From positions 744,001-808,000 of the forward strand of contig QPFY01000015.1 in NCBI GenBank assembly GCA_003665825.1: DNA of 64,000 bases. The letters run 5' to 3'. Positions 25,127 to 35,461 of the stretch are shown in pieces; the stretch's first letter is position 1; each line of letters opens with the position of its first letter. Below the pieces are notes generated by a model, which did not search any database, was not told where the DNA came from, and saw only the letters and a list, made by a program, of their open reading frames with translations. Both the position numbers and the translations under genes were made by a program. The stretch comes from Microbotryum silenes-acaulis (lineage: Eukaryota; Basidiomycota; Microbotryomycetes; Microbotryales; Microbotryaceae).

Positions 25127-25935
25127 TCACGACGCTTCTCTCGGATTTTCCGCGCTCGCCGATGAAATGGTCGATGTGGAGAGGGAGACCAAGCGAGCCG
25201 CCAAAACCTGCGCCGCCGCGATCGTTTCTCGCGTCGGCTCGGCTGTCGAGAGGCCCGTGAAGACTCCGATAGCGATGCCGCTGACGAGCGCGCCAAGCAG
25301 CATGGTCCACACAGGAGCGAGGGAGACGACAGCCCGGTAAAGGGGGAGGAAAGGTTGGATGACGATTGAGATGACCATGCGGATGGGGATGTAGATCAAG
25401 GTGAGGACGAGCCATCGGATGAGACGTAGAACGAGGGAGGCGACGAAGGAGAGCCCGCACCCGAGCTTGGGAGCGAGTGCAACGACGAGGCGACTTGGAT
25501 GGTGAACGAAGTAGGTGACCAAGGGATGGAGTGCTAGAGTTGTAGTCAAAACGAGTTGAGATTGAAAAGGTTCAGTCCAGTGCGCGATCATGCAAGCAGA
25601 AGAGCCAGCCTCGGGACTGATGAGGTCACCGAGCGACGGCACTGACCTTGGAGCTTAGTGACGGTGGTGAGGATGTTGGCCGGTGGCTCTGCGGCTCGAC
25701 CTGAAGCCGGAACCAGCGAACTCGATGGTGGCTGTACGGCCACAGGCTGCGTCTCGCGAGGTACGAATATCGTCTCGCGGATGACGGTCATGTGCAAACC
25801 CTCCGGCGACGTGCAAGTGGTCGGACTCGAACTCGGACTGGGATCGCTCGCTTGAACGGATGGCGCTAGGACCGCGAGCAGCAGTGCAAGTACGCGGGCA
25901 GCCATCACCATCAATCTCATTCGAGTGGGAGCCAT
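25127..25935 (-). CDS. Unknown secretory-pathway membrane protein
   Basis: I do not recognise this protein. The chosen start at 25935 gives MAPTRMRLMVMAARVLALLL, a good signal peptide ending near PSVQA. A Ser/Pro/Thr-rich lumenal part follows (SDPSPSSSPTTCTSPEG), then a short linker ending ILTTVTKLQ. An intron with donor GTCAGT (about 25655) and acceptor CTCTAG (about 25535) joins this to ALHPLVTYFVHHPSRLVVAL. The second exon is strongly hydrophobic, with two to three likely membrane spans: GLSFVASLVLRLIRWLVLTL, IYIPIRMVISIVIQPFLPLY and VWTMLLGALVSGIAIGVFTG. The stop is at 25127. Length is about 220 residues. Probably an ER or plasma-membrane protein; no function proposed. Confidence 0.6.
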
Positions 25936-26173
25936 TCCGCGCTGCTTCGAAGTCAGTAGTCCGACATCGCGGCGCGTGGCGGAGAGGGGGACCCGGTGAG
26001 GGGATCCGAGGCTATCCAAGGAGCGTCATCGCATTGGTCCTATTGAGTCTTCGCTAGAGTCCGATTATAGCCGCTAGAGTAGTCTCCGAGAGTCCCCAAG
26101 TGTCCCAGTAGAGCCCAGTAAGTACAGCGTGATTTACTCCATTTCGCTTTTGCAGGATTCGCGATCTGACGTC

Positions 26174-26656
26174 CAAGGGTCCGCATTAGATCAGATCACC
26201 GCCAGATCAGATCAGATCTGATCTGAATTTTTCTGATTCTGCCTTGATTGATCTGATCTTGATCTGATCTGAGCAGATCAATTTGATCTGAGACATGAGA
26301 TTGCCTAATTTGGCACAGAGAGACTTCTACATGTCTACATGTTGAAATCCTCATCTTCTTCCTCCACAACCTCATCCTTATTCTCATCATCCTCCAAAGT
26401 GATCACCTTGCTAAGCCGCCGCTTTTTGGAGGAGCTCCCCGCTTTTATGACTGGATTGGGTCGCATGATCCCTATGAGAAAGTGTTTGCAATGAGATGGC
26501 GCGATCCATTCTCTCTTCTGATCAGGTGCGCCGCAGTTGAAATCACAATGGCACCATCTAGGTACCGCCTACTGTGGATTTTTTTCCTCGAGGCTTGATT
26601 GATCTGAACTTGATTTGACCTCCGTCAGATCAGATCTGATCTAATGCGGACCCTTG
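26174..26656. mobile_element. GATC-rich MITE-like element with terminal inverted repeats
   Basis: The left end CAAGGGTCCGCATTAGATC (26174 on) is repeated inverted as GATCTAATGCGGACCCTTG (ending 26656). TGACGTCC occurs directly to the left (26167-26174) and again at 26661-26668, four bases beyond the right end, so the target duplication is suggestive but not exact. The interior near the left end is packed with GATCTGATC and GATCAGATC units on both strands. No transposase coding is visible. It looks like a non-autonomous DNA transposon, perhaps hAT-like given the CAAGGG end and the possible 7-8 bp duplication. Confidence 0.7.
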
Positions 26657-26668
26657 CCAGTGACGTCC

Positions 26669-27173
26669 GACTGCGAGTCAGGCGGGCTATAGGTGATAGA
26701 GCTCTATCCAAAATAAATCATGTGCTTGAGGAAGAAACAAGAAATGGGACAAGGAAAGGAGAATCGACGCGAGCATCATATTGGTGCTAGTGGTCGACAA
26801 GAACATGATGATGATGCATTCGGGAGCGACGTCCTGATTTTATTCCCCGATTAGTAGCTATAGGGGAGCCTGGGAGGGCGTTTTTCCTTGATTGGCGGCG
26901 CTGCAACGGGATGATTTGGGGACAGTAATGGTGAAGGTGGGTGAGATATTGCGGGTAGAACCGATCAGGGCGAAGAAACTGTAGGATCAGGGATTGCCGC
27001 TCAAACCGGGGTCAAATCTCGAAGGTCAATCGTTTCGCACCAGGGGCTCGTGGCTGTGGCTCACTATTGACGTTCCGATATTTTTTCCTTCAAGTGGCGC
27101 ATGCAAGGCAGCCTTAACTTGATGAAATTTTGGCCATGGATGTAGAGAGACACATTTTTGACCAAAGGGTGTT
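26669..27173. other. Intergenic, MITE to Kre9-like gene
   Basis: Non-coding by inspection. It holds the 3' flank of the minus-strand Kre9/Knh1-like gene. No repeat or RNA gene recognised. Confidence 0.4.
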
Positions 27174-27643
27174 TCACTGCTGCACAGTCAACGTCGTGTC
27201 AGCCAGTGTGACGGGTCGGCCTGGCACTGCGATGATGCCACGCGCCGCAAGCTCAATTGTCAAGACTACAGCGCCGATGAGTGCTCACGTTCAAGATTCT
27301 CGCCTGATTGCATCCTTTTTTTGTCCCAATAGCCCAATACGAGGTCGGCTGTCTGAGGTACTTGCGAATACGTGACATGCGGCGGTAGCTTTTGATTCCA
27401 CCTGACGATGTGCTCCGATCCGGCCTCCCACTGTTCCCCACCAGTAGGGTAAGTGAAGGACGGCCAATAGTCGGAGTATACGCCGTACGATAGCTCGTTC
27501 GGACTTTCTTGCGGTTCGATAGCTTTGCTCTCGACACTCGAGACCACTGGATGCTCGCCCCGCAGGAGAGGCATTGCCGCCAAGAAGTTGCCGAGGCTCG
27601 AAAGGGTCGCAACCACGGTCACGACGGTCTGAAAAAATCCCAT
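27174..27643 (-). CDS. Small secreted Kre9/Knh1-like domain protein
   Basis: Begins MGFFQTVVTVVATLSSLGNF, a signal peptide with cleavage likely near NFLAA. Mature sequence YWPSFTYPTGGEQWEAGSEH then IVRWNQKLPP is the typical start of the Ser/Thr-rich, often GPI-anchored Kre9/Knh1 N-terminal domain (cell-wall beta-glucan related proteins). DLVLGYWDKKRMQSGENLE fits the middle of that domain. The unspliced frame stops at 27266. A GT-AG intron of about 68 nt (donor GTGAGC near 27284, acceptor GTGCCAG near 27217) would extend it with RRPVTLADTTLTVQQ to a stop at 27174. Either form is short (about 125-130 residues), lacks the Ser/Thr tail and GPI signal, and may be a decayed paralogue. Position of the last exon is uncertain. 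Confidence 0.55.
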
Positions 27644-29599
27644 GACAGGCGCTTATGTTGCGGGTTGAAGGGTTCAGCTCAGAGGATAGAATGGAAGTAG
27701 CAAGAGCAAGAGCGATGGTGTAAACACGTCTCGTATAACCCCAGTCGTGGTGCATCGCATCGATTTGCCCGGACACAGCTCATTGTTTTGCGGTCACCTT
27801 TTCCTGCCCATCGTGCCCTTGGAAAATCGCACTGACCTCATCGTACAACCGCTCAGGGGGCGGAAAGCCACCTGATGCGTGATGTGTAAATAGAGTCATG
27901 TTGCCGAGGAGCCGAATACAGTGCCATCGAATTGCCCGGTGAGGGAACCCGTGGGAGAAGTGGACCTGGACGCCTCCTGTCGGGCGCCTCCTCCTTGATC
28001 CAGACTGCAGAACATCAACTCACGGACCGACGGCGAGGGGCGTGGAACCGAGAGCGGGATAACCGGCATACTGACGAGTCCAGGGGATCAAGATGAGCTA
28101 CCGAAGCAGGGAAGCTGGAATTTGGGTCAGATTCCGGAATGGCCAAGGCTGTAGGTGCGAAGCTGGATCATCGCTTCGAAAGCCTGAACTTTGGAGCCAG
28201 GGGCCATGGTTTTCCCCAACGCAGAGCAGTTTTGAGCCCCTCCTTCTTTGCTCTATATAATGCTTCTTCGGATATGTGGTCTTCTATCGTCTTCAGTCGA
28301 CCTATCGTAGACTAAGCAAGTTCCGAGTTACTCTAACTAGTTTTAAAAAAAAAGTGTGAGTTAAGGAATGTACCTAAAATCGCTGTTTTTAACTAGGTTG
28401 CGGCCCGAAGGGCCGCCTGTGGTGGATGTACCAGCACACTGTTGTGTCTGCCGCACGTGCCTGTGGTGTCCATGTTCCGATCATAAGTCATGTACAAGCT
28501 CTGTGGCAACTTTTGTATTTTTCGCACCAGTCGAACGAAGCTACAGCATTCCCAGTATTTTCCTTTCACTTATTCATTGACGTAGAACAGTGCGAACACT
28601 TATATTGTATTTAATGGACGGCAAGCGCGTGGCTTTGTATGACATTGCTTCTACAGCAGAGCCTGACGGGCGGGGCGAGGGCTGGCGTCCGTCACGTGAT
28701 GCGACGCGCCGGCGGTGTCAGTGTCATTCTGGCAGCCGACCAGCGGCATTAGGGGCTGAACGACAAATCACACCCCGTGAACTAACCCGCGCCACTCCCT
28801 CTAACCTTTTCTTTCTCTCCCACTCTCATCGAATTTTGTGACACTCATTCAAGGAGAAACCCTCGCCACTATGCCCCGGTCCTAAGGTCGCCAGGGAAGG
28901 CCACTGAGTCCTAAGTGAAAAATAGGTTCTCTGCTGTCTTTCGTCATTATACCGTTCGATTTTCCTGCTATTTGGAATCATCCCGTTAATTGAACGGGAT
29001 CCCACTGGTATATAGATATTACCGGGCCTGCGCAGGGGGCGACGGGTCCTGAACCTCTGACGGAAAACCCTCTCTTCGGGAGTCTGACAACAAAGGGCGA
29101 TTATTCGATGCCCATGACTTGGCTTATCAATTTTCGCTGCATACACTCGACAAGGGATCATATGCGCAACGCAGTCAAGTAATGCAAAGCTCGAAATAGT
29201 ACCGAAACGGGAACGCGCATAAAAGTCGGATCGTCCCAGCAGGCGGCGGCGCACCTCACACGAGCACAAGTAAAATCACCCCTGTTGAGAGCGCTGAAAA
29301 TTCAACATCCCACTTACTCTGTGAAGAGATTAATAAGATGCATGTTAGTCTCAGTTCTGGGCTTCCGAATAGTCGGCGCTGGCGCGCCGGCGTTATTCAT
29401 CCGCCTCTTTGCAGTTAATCGGCATCAGCCGATTCGGGGGCCTGAACCGGGCTCTCTTATTGGTACTCAACAGCAGCTACGGTCGTGCGGGATATTCCGG
29501 GCATTCCGCCCAATGTGATCTCGCAGACTGGGTCATTCCCGGGCTGGGACTCCCCGGTCTTTCAAAACGAAACCTTCAGCTCTAAAGACCTTCAGGGAT
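27644..29599. other. Long non-coding stretch with GC-rich hairpins
   Basis: About 2 kb without a convincing gene. A TATATAA box at 28254-28260 is not followed by an evident coding frame. Several short perfect hairpins occur: GCGGCCCGAAGGGCCGC near 28402, CCCGTTAATTGAACGGG near 28983, CTCTCTTCGGGAG near 29070 and CCGGCGCGCCAGCGCC-like pairs near 29375. Composition differs from the flanking genes. It could be an old mitochondrial insertion, a decayed repeat or a non-coding transcript; none can be shown from the sequence alone. Confidence 0.35.
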
Positions 29600-31869
29600 T
29601 TACAACATGTCCTCAATAACCTTCGCCGCAATTCTGACACCCCAAGGAACTACCCTATCCTTGCGTTCGAATAACTCTTCGTTGACGACGTCGACTGCAT
29701 ATGATCTCAACGCCTCCAACTCCTTCCCCAGCGTCTTCCTCAGTCGTGGCGAACTGGTAGTCAGCAAGACGTTGGCTTCCAAGTCGCGAGAAGCCGAGCG
29801 ACTGCCATAGTTGGACGAGCCGATAACGGTCAGCCATGGCGGCTCTGGATGGGTGTGCCGGATCCAGCCGTCGAGGTCATTATAGTCCGACCTCGAGCTA
29901 TGGTTGTGAGGAAAGCGAGTGGTAGAAGTGAGCGAGGGGGTCAACCAGATACCTGTCAGTGAGCAAACATAATCAGCACTAAGCAGGGAAGAGCGGCCAA
30001 ACCCTTCCCTCCTCACCTTTGGCATGATAGGTCCAGCCCTGGCGCTTCCACTCGCGAAGCTCAACATGGCTTTCCCGATCGCGTCGTTGACTTTCTTCGA
30101 TCATCTGCTTGTAGAATTGGTGCTGGAGGTGCGTATACGCCGGCGGGATGTATTTGGATACCCCTCGCGAATTGTGAAAGCCATTCGCCTGTGACGTCGA
30201 CAGAGGAACAGGTTAAGCAGGGAAGTGACACGATGGCCGATGGCGATTATTAGTACCTCACCTCTGGTGAAGCGGCTACTATCCGTACACCGGCCTTGGA
30301 ACTCAGAACCATGGCCTTGTATCGCTCGTGTACGCTGAAGTAACCCGAGGTCCAATTCAACGTCGTTGCCGCACCTCCAGGGGCCGTCGCCAACGTATTC
30401 GCGGTCTTGAAGATGCTCGGGATAGCCATATCCGTTTCTTGTTGGACATCAAAAAGACCCATCTGAATTACGGGTCGAACCGAAGTATCGAAAGGCGGGC
30501 CGATTCGACTCGAACTTGAGCCTGCTCGATCAGACGGTGAGCGAGACGCCCACTGCTTGGTGAGAGTATTTACCAAGTTGCCAGCAGCGAGCTTGAGATC
30601 TTCTGAGAAGGAAGGTGCGCTTTCGATCGGAGACGAGCCAATGTTGGAATTTGGCCACCGAATGTCGAGGGCGGGGTGCTGGGTCGACGTGTCGATAGCC
30701 GTAGCTAGGTACGAGAAAGATGAGATGCGCTTAAGCAGCGACGAAAAGTAGTCGGCCAAAGGGGCATGCGAGCTGAACTCCATGTAGCGGTCTTGCCGGT
30801 TCGTGAAGTAGTCTTTGCTTAAATTGGCGCTGCTTGGAACAGGCGATGGGCAAGTTAACCGACGATCCCCGGGACCAAATTCTTCGCTGCTCGGCCCCGC
30901 CTCAAGAGGACTGACCCGCTGATGATGACGGTATCATCAAACCCATAGCACTTGATGTGCTGAAGTCCCCAGCCCTCGTCGAACCGCCTGGGGACCACCT
31001 TCTTTCGCCATCCTACGAGATTGGGCGTATGATACAGTCGCAGCTCGACCTGCTTCGGGAACGCCGCTGTCAATGACCCGAGCAACGATGCCGAAGAAGG
31101 GCTAGGAAGCTCGCGCGTCGAACGAAGATAGTCGACAAGCAGAACTAATTTTAGTTTAGGTGATCGCCTAAGTGCGTCATATAGAGCTTGTACCTATCAA
31201 CTCGTGGGTGTCGATGGATTGGTTGCCGAGTGGTTCGTGCGAAACGCAGCCCGTGAATGGTTGCTCGGATCAGTATGGGGACTCGAGTGGGAGGTTGCGG
31301 TGCGGAGCTCTCACGAGTTGATGTTCCTCCTTGCCGACGTAGAGAGACGCGATGAAAATTCTTTGCTTGGCCAAAGAGACATGGTGCTGAGAAATGTCAA
31401 GTGGAACCGCATCAGTGGGCGTAGCTGGGTTCAAGTGCCGCGTGCCAAGTGCCAAGGATCTGCCGGACCGCCGACCGCGAACCCCCACCGAGCACAAATG
31501 AGCAGCGGCAGCGGCGGCGAAGAGCGTTTGACGTGGACGTACAAGTAGGGTTTGGTAGAACTGGGACGGCTCATTCAGGATCCTGACTTGCTCTGCCCGG
31601 GTCGGGAACTCGGGCAAGTCTTTGAGTTCGATCGAGAGGTCCTCAAACGCGGGATGACGCGCGACACCACCACGCCGCGGCGAGTGAGAAGGCGCGGTCG
31701 CGGTATAGACCGGACGTCGTCGAACGGCTGCTACCGAGGGCACGATCGTCTGAACGCGAACCGCAGCATTCACCACTGCGAGTTGGAATACGGGACGTGC
31801 GAGCATCTCATGGTCGACGGCGTCGAAAGTCGCGGCCGAGCACTGCAGCGAAGGTCGTCGCAAAGCCAA
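29600..31869 (-). CDS. PGS1: Phosphatidylglycerophosphate synthase Pgs1 (PLD family)
   Basis: Makes phosphatidylglycerophosphate from CDP-diacylglycerol and glycerol-3-phosphate in mitochondria, the first committed step to cardiolipin. The N-terminus is basic and hydroxylated, as for a mitochondrial presequence. Family blocks in order: VRILNEPSQFYQTLL, then after an intron KQRIFIASLYVGKEEHQLV, then FPKQVELRLYHTPNLVGWRK. HKD motif 1 is QHIKCYGFDDTVIISG (H-x-K-x4-D, near 30950). The middle contains LNWTSGYFSVHERYKAMVL. HKD motif 2 is YHAKGIWLTPS, followed by LTVIGSSNYGSRSASRDLEA and closing at VEDML-like IAAKVIEDML, stop at 29600-29602. Both HKD active sites are intact, so it is probably functional. 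Several short introns. Confidence 0.92.
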
Positions 31870-32231
31870 GATGGAAACGCGACGAAGCTTCGCGCGGAAA
31901 CCGGTCCGGGCTGGTCCGGGTGGATGTCGTCGCAGTGTCGTCGCAAGGTCGTTGCAGTAGTGTCGTCGCTTCTCCCGCCTTCTCCCGCGTTTCGGCCTTT
32001 CAGCTCCACAGACGCCCCACCGAGCGCTGAGCCCTGTCGAGCCCCTCTCCTGTGTACCCTTGGCACCACGAGGTAGGCTCGGTTCGAGCCCGCTTCAGCA
32101 TGCTACGGCGCTCGCTTGCCTACACTACTGTCGTCATGATCAAAAGAAGGAGTGCGCTCTTCCTCAGTGTTGCAGTACTAAATTCCAGCTACCTGTTCCC
32201 AATCATTATAGTTGTACCAATTACCGGTCGG
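31870..32231. other. Intergenic, PGS1 promoter side
   Basis: Between the PGS1 start and the SRP72 stop, both on the minus strand. It contains short repeats (GCTGGTCCGG twice near 31907, GTGTCGTCGC several times near 31930-31970) and no coding frame I trust. It should carry the PGS1 promoter. Confidence 0.45.
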
Positions 32232-33382
32232 CTACTTGCGACCTTTGGCCTTCTTTTTCTTTGGATCAGCTTTCCTGCTAGCGGTCTGCCCTGCTTCGGC
32301 GGCAGCACCCATAGAACTCGTGCCACCCTGCATCGCCAGTCGTTCCTTGATCTTGCCTCGTTTGATCTCCCTTTTTCGAATATGCTCGGCCCCTGCTCGT
32401 TCGCGCTTGGGTAACCACCGATCCTCGTCAGGTGGTGTGGAGGCAGCAGCGAGGTGTTCGGGTCGACGATGCCGTGGCTGTTTGGGGGCGGCCTGCGCGA
32501 CCGATTGCGATGCCGAAGGTCTGCTGTAGTTAGTTTTGTGGTGTACAAGCTGGGGCACTGGTGAGTTCTCAAGTTGATCGAGTCTGGCAGCTGTAAAAAC
32601 AGAGAGCGCATTTGGAACGGTCGTCGACACGAAGGCGAGGTGCTGCAAGCAGGCGTCCACATTCGCCCGCAGGTCTATAACCTCCGGTGACGCCTAGATG
32701 CAAATGAAGTGATCAGCTTCAGAAGGGCTCAAGCTGAGGAGACATCTTTATCGCCTCGACACCGACCTCGTCCGCCGAAGCGATCAAGTCTTCAAACAGG
32801 TCTTTTGCCTCTTCGAATCGTTCCAAGCGGTACAGCTGCGGGAAAGATAGGCCAGAAGATTCGATTAGAGCGTGCAATACCATTCCCTCACCCGGCTTCA
32901 GCACTGCACTGCTGTGCCAAGTCCTCACAGCTTGTGCTCGGAGGACGAAGGCTGTGCGATCATCTTGCTGCTCGCGTTGGCGCTCACGACCGTCGTCATC
33001 CCCTAGAACGATCGTCTCGCTCGGTCGCGCGAGTTTGTAGCAGCAATAAGGTTTGTATGTGGCCGAATGAGTAGATTCGATTGCCGTCACAGCTTGGGTG
33101 AAGCGATCGAGAGCGATGAGGAGCTGGAGCCGGGTTTGTAGGGCCAGTTCGTCGTGGGGATCTAGTCGGAGCACTGTTCGCGCGGAGCGTGGCAAGGGCG
33201 ACCGAGTCAACTCCAGGAACAGAGCCAGGTGTGGTGTGTACGATGAAAAGTGTGCCCGACTTACGCTTCTCACAGGTCTTGAGCGCGTTGGACAGTGCCG
33301 AGCTATCGAGTTGGTCGTGCAAAGTGCGATACAGGGCTGTCCGCCTCGAGGTGATGGGCTTACCGGCCTTAGTAGAAGCCAT
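32232..33382 (-). CDS. SRP72: Signal recognition particle subunit Srp72, short form
   Basis: SRP72 binds SRP RNA with SRP68 for co-translational targeting to the ER. The N-terminal part has the expected layout: MASTKAGKPITSRRTALYRT, ALKTCEKR, then LDPHDELALQTRLQLLIALD and PQLYRLERFEEAKDLFEDLI. The C-terminus has the diagnostic motif TPPDEDRWLPKRERAGAEHI and ends KADPKKKKAKGRK at 32232. Between these, after a clean GT-AG intron (about 32673-32733), the protein goes straight to ASPEVIDLRANVDACLQHLA. The roughly 350-400 residues of TPR array present in other fungal and animal SRP72 proteins are absent. The total is only about 300-350 residues instead of 600-700. The assignment rests on the two ends; a deletion or assembly gap could explain the size. 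Confidence 0.75.
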
Positions 33383-33519
33383 GCGAGCGATCTATGACCC
33401 GTAGCGCAAGACTCAGATCCAAATGAGCGGTTATGAGCGGCGGGGCGAAGCGGTCAAGGCGTCTAGAAGTAGAGAAGGCATTGGCGCCGGACGTCCGACC
33501 CGGTCACTGGCCACCGGCG

Positions 33520-33527
33520 GGGTCACC
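33520..33527 (+). repeat. Left target site duplication of family A copy 1
   Basis: GGGTCACC, repeated exactly at 40997-41004. It flanks the composite of element B plus element A1. It belongs to A1, because B later inserted at the A1 left junction. Confidence 0.8.
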
Positions 33528-33942
33528 CAGCAGCAAAATGGCCACGCGCGCGAACCCGCTTAAGGATTCGCCCGAGATTACGCGCGCTTAACAGCGCTTA
33601 ACGGTGCATAAGATGTGCATAAGGACGCATACGCGCGCGGCTGAATTGGGCGAACCTCATAATCCGCGCATAGCCAGCGCTGCGATGACTCGCCCTGCTT
33701 AAGGATCGCTTAACGCGCGCTTAACGTTTGACCTCGCTTACACTTCGCATACGTAACTGCGAAGCCTGTACTTGCACACGAGCGGGCGGATTGCTTTCTT
33801 GACCCCAACAAGTTTCTGTGCTAAAATCCCATCAAAAGGCGCTTCACTTGATTTTATTCAATGAGGCTAAGGAGCATATATTCAGGAAGTAGTTGGTCCA
33901 TATAACACCGTAATTTCTACAAAAATGACTTTCCAGCAAAAT

Positions 33943-34308
33943 CTATGAGTCCGCCACTGGAGGCCGTCGAGCAGGCCGCAATGTGCCCTGCAATGCTTCA
34001 CGTAATAGGTTTATGGTGAAATGACGCCCAAGGTGACGAAAAACATGTTGATCCTGGGCGAGATTCACCACAAACTCCCCATTCCATTGATCCATCACAT
34101 TCCGAAAATCCAGGTCGGGTGCCAATTCCGCATGGCCTAACAACGGCTGAACAAATGCGGGGCGCAATACGTCCTGAACACGGAAGATTTGTTGCACACA
34201 CTGCCCATCACTTTTCAATCGCTTTTTCAGCACCGGCTGTAGGATTGCCAGATTTTGTTCACTGTTTGGGCAGATCATCGCGAGCTTGCATTCGCTCTTT
34301 TGACTCAT
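33943..34308 (-). CDS. Unrecognised frame inside element B (minus)
   Basis: A 121-residue frame starting MSQKSECKLAMICPNSEQNL, rich in Leu/Val/Arg and ending RPARRPPVADS. I recognise no domain. It lies inside the family B transposon and may be a remnant of a transposon-encoded or captured host protein. Its neighbour at 34344 reads in the opposite direction with only 35 bp between the two starts. Confidence 0.3.
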   Translation of the reverse strand: MSQKSECKLAMICPNSEQNLAILQPVLKKRLKSDGQCVQQIFRVQDVLRPAFVQPLLGHAELAPDLDFRNVMDQWNGEFVVNLAQDQHVFRHLGRHFTINLLREALQGTLRPARRPPVADS

Positions 34309-34343
34309 GCATATGCCGGCGTAAGTTCCTCAACTGTTCAGCA

Positions 34344-34748
34344 ATGTCCATTTCGAACTACCAATCATATCGTTACATTCTTGCTATGACGGATCAGGTT
34401 TGGTATGCCATGCAGGTCCTTACGCCGCCCCCATCGCTCCCCGAATCGTCCGACGCTGGCAGAAATGCGAATGTGGCGAAGCAAACCGTAGCGGTCTGGC
34501 ACGAGTTCTCGGCCACTCACTATCAGGGTCCCGTCATGGCCATACTGCGTAGGCGTCGTAGAGAAGGCTCTGGGCCTTTTTACTCAGAAGCTATGCAGGT
34601 ACGAGTCACCAATCGAGTGCAGAACAGCGTGGAAGTAGCACTCCTCGAGGAGTATCGAGGGCCCGGGGTTTCTAGGCGGGGAACCAGTGACGAGATGAGG
34701 ATCACAGCCCAACGGGCTTGCGACTTTGAAGAGTCTCTCTTCACTTGA
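34344..34748 (+). CDS. Unrecognised frame inside element B (plus)
   Basis: A 134-residue frame starting MSISNYQSYRYILAMTDQVW and containing AILRRRRREGSGPF and RVQNSVEVALLEEYRGPG, ending FEESLFT. Composition is that of a real small soluble protein but no family is recognised. The frame is also open further upstream, antisense to the minus-strand frame. It is carried by the family B element. Confidence 0.3.
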   Translation: MSISNYQSYRYILAMTDQVWYAMQVLTPPPSLPESSDAGRNANVAKQTVAVWHEFSATHYQGPVMAILRRRRREGSGPFYSEAMQVRVTNRVQNSVEVALLEEYRGPGVSRRGTSDEMRITAQRACDFEESLFT

Positions 34749-35461
34749 CTGTAGTATATGAGTGTAACATAGGTTTATAATGACAACAGATCAGGGGCTG
34801 CGAAGATAAGACTGCCTAAACAGCCGCTTAAAACACGGTCTGTGGTTCGGATAAAGTCGCTTTAGGACCGCTTTACGCCGCATAAGAGGGCTTACGGACC
34901 GCTTTGCGTATGCAAACAAAGCGCGCCGTAAGTGCGCCGTAAGAGTCCCTTATCTAGGGTACACTTAAGCGACACTTAACGCGCGCGCGGCTTAACGAGT
35001 GGTTAAGGGCGCTTAAGAGCAGCTCTAGGCCGCTTAACGACTGCTTTACGAGGTTTCGCGCGCTTACGCGCGTTTGGCCATTTTGCTGATGCCAGGACCC
35101 CCGAAAGCCCAGCCAGAGGCGGCCCGCAAATTTGGACATTCTGGGGACCGAAAAATCGGCTAGGCAGCCCGCAGATTTGGACATTTTTGGCTCAAAATGG
35201 GTCGAGGCTCACCTCATTTTTGGACATTTTTCTGCCTCCGGTCGAATTTTGAAGCGCAGACCAGGGTAGCGGGAGGCTGGAGGCGCAGGGCATAGCCGGC
35301 CCAGCGGCGCGCTGTTTGCGTTTGGAGCGCGTTAGTGATGTGCATAAAATACAATCTGTCGTTCTTGACCGCTAGGCTAAAAGCAAGTCGTAACTAGAAC
35401 TCGATAGTTCTAGCTACTTATGGGGCTGTTCCTGTAAGGCATCCCCTTACATTTGCGATCG

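Larger units (their letters stand above)
33528..35091. mobile_element. Family B TIR element with CGCTTAA subterminal repeats
   Basis: Ends are inverted: left CAGCAGCAAAATGGCCACGC, right CGTTTGGCCATTTTGCTGATG. CC precedes the left end (33526-33527) and follows the right end (35092-35093), so a 2-bp duplication is likely. Both subterminal regions are crowded with CGCTTAA, GCTTAAGG, CTTACG and CGCATAAG units in both orientations over several hundred bases. Such dense subterminal repeats with a 2-3 bp duplication recall CACTA-type elements, but no transposase of that kind was recognised. Two unassigned frames lie in the middle. A 98-bp palindrome at 58297 shares this TIR. Confidence 0.78.

Noticed and set aside
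27262..27284. A 23-nt intron in the Kre9-like gene giving ENLELLTIELAARG
   Set aside because: Although the joined reading looks attractive, 23 nt is shorter than any plausible fungal spliceosomal intron.
28368..28841. Short plus-strand open frames after the TATATAA box
   Set aside because: They are under 90 codons, low in coding character and have no recognisable domain or splice continuation.
33529..35080. Element B as part of family A
   Set aside because: Its ends, subterminal repeats and 2-bp duplication differ from family A, and copy 2 of family A has no such sequence at its left end.
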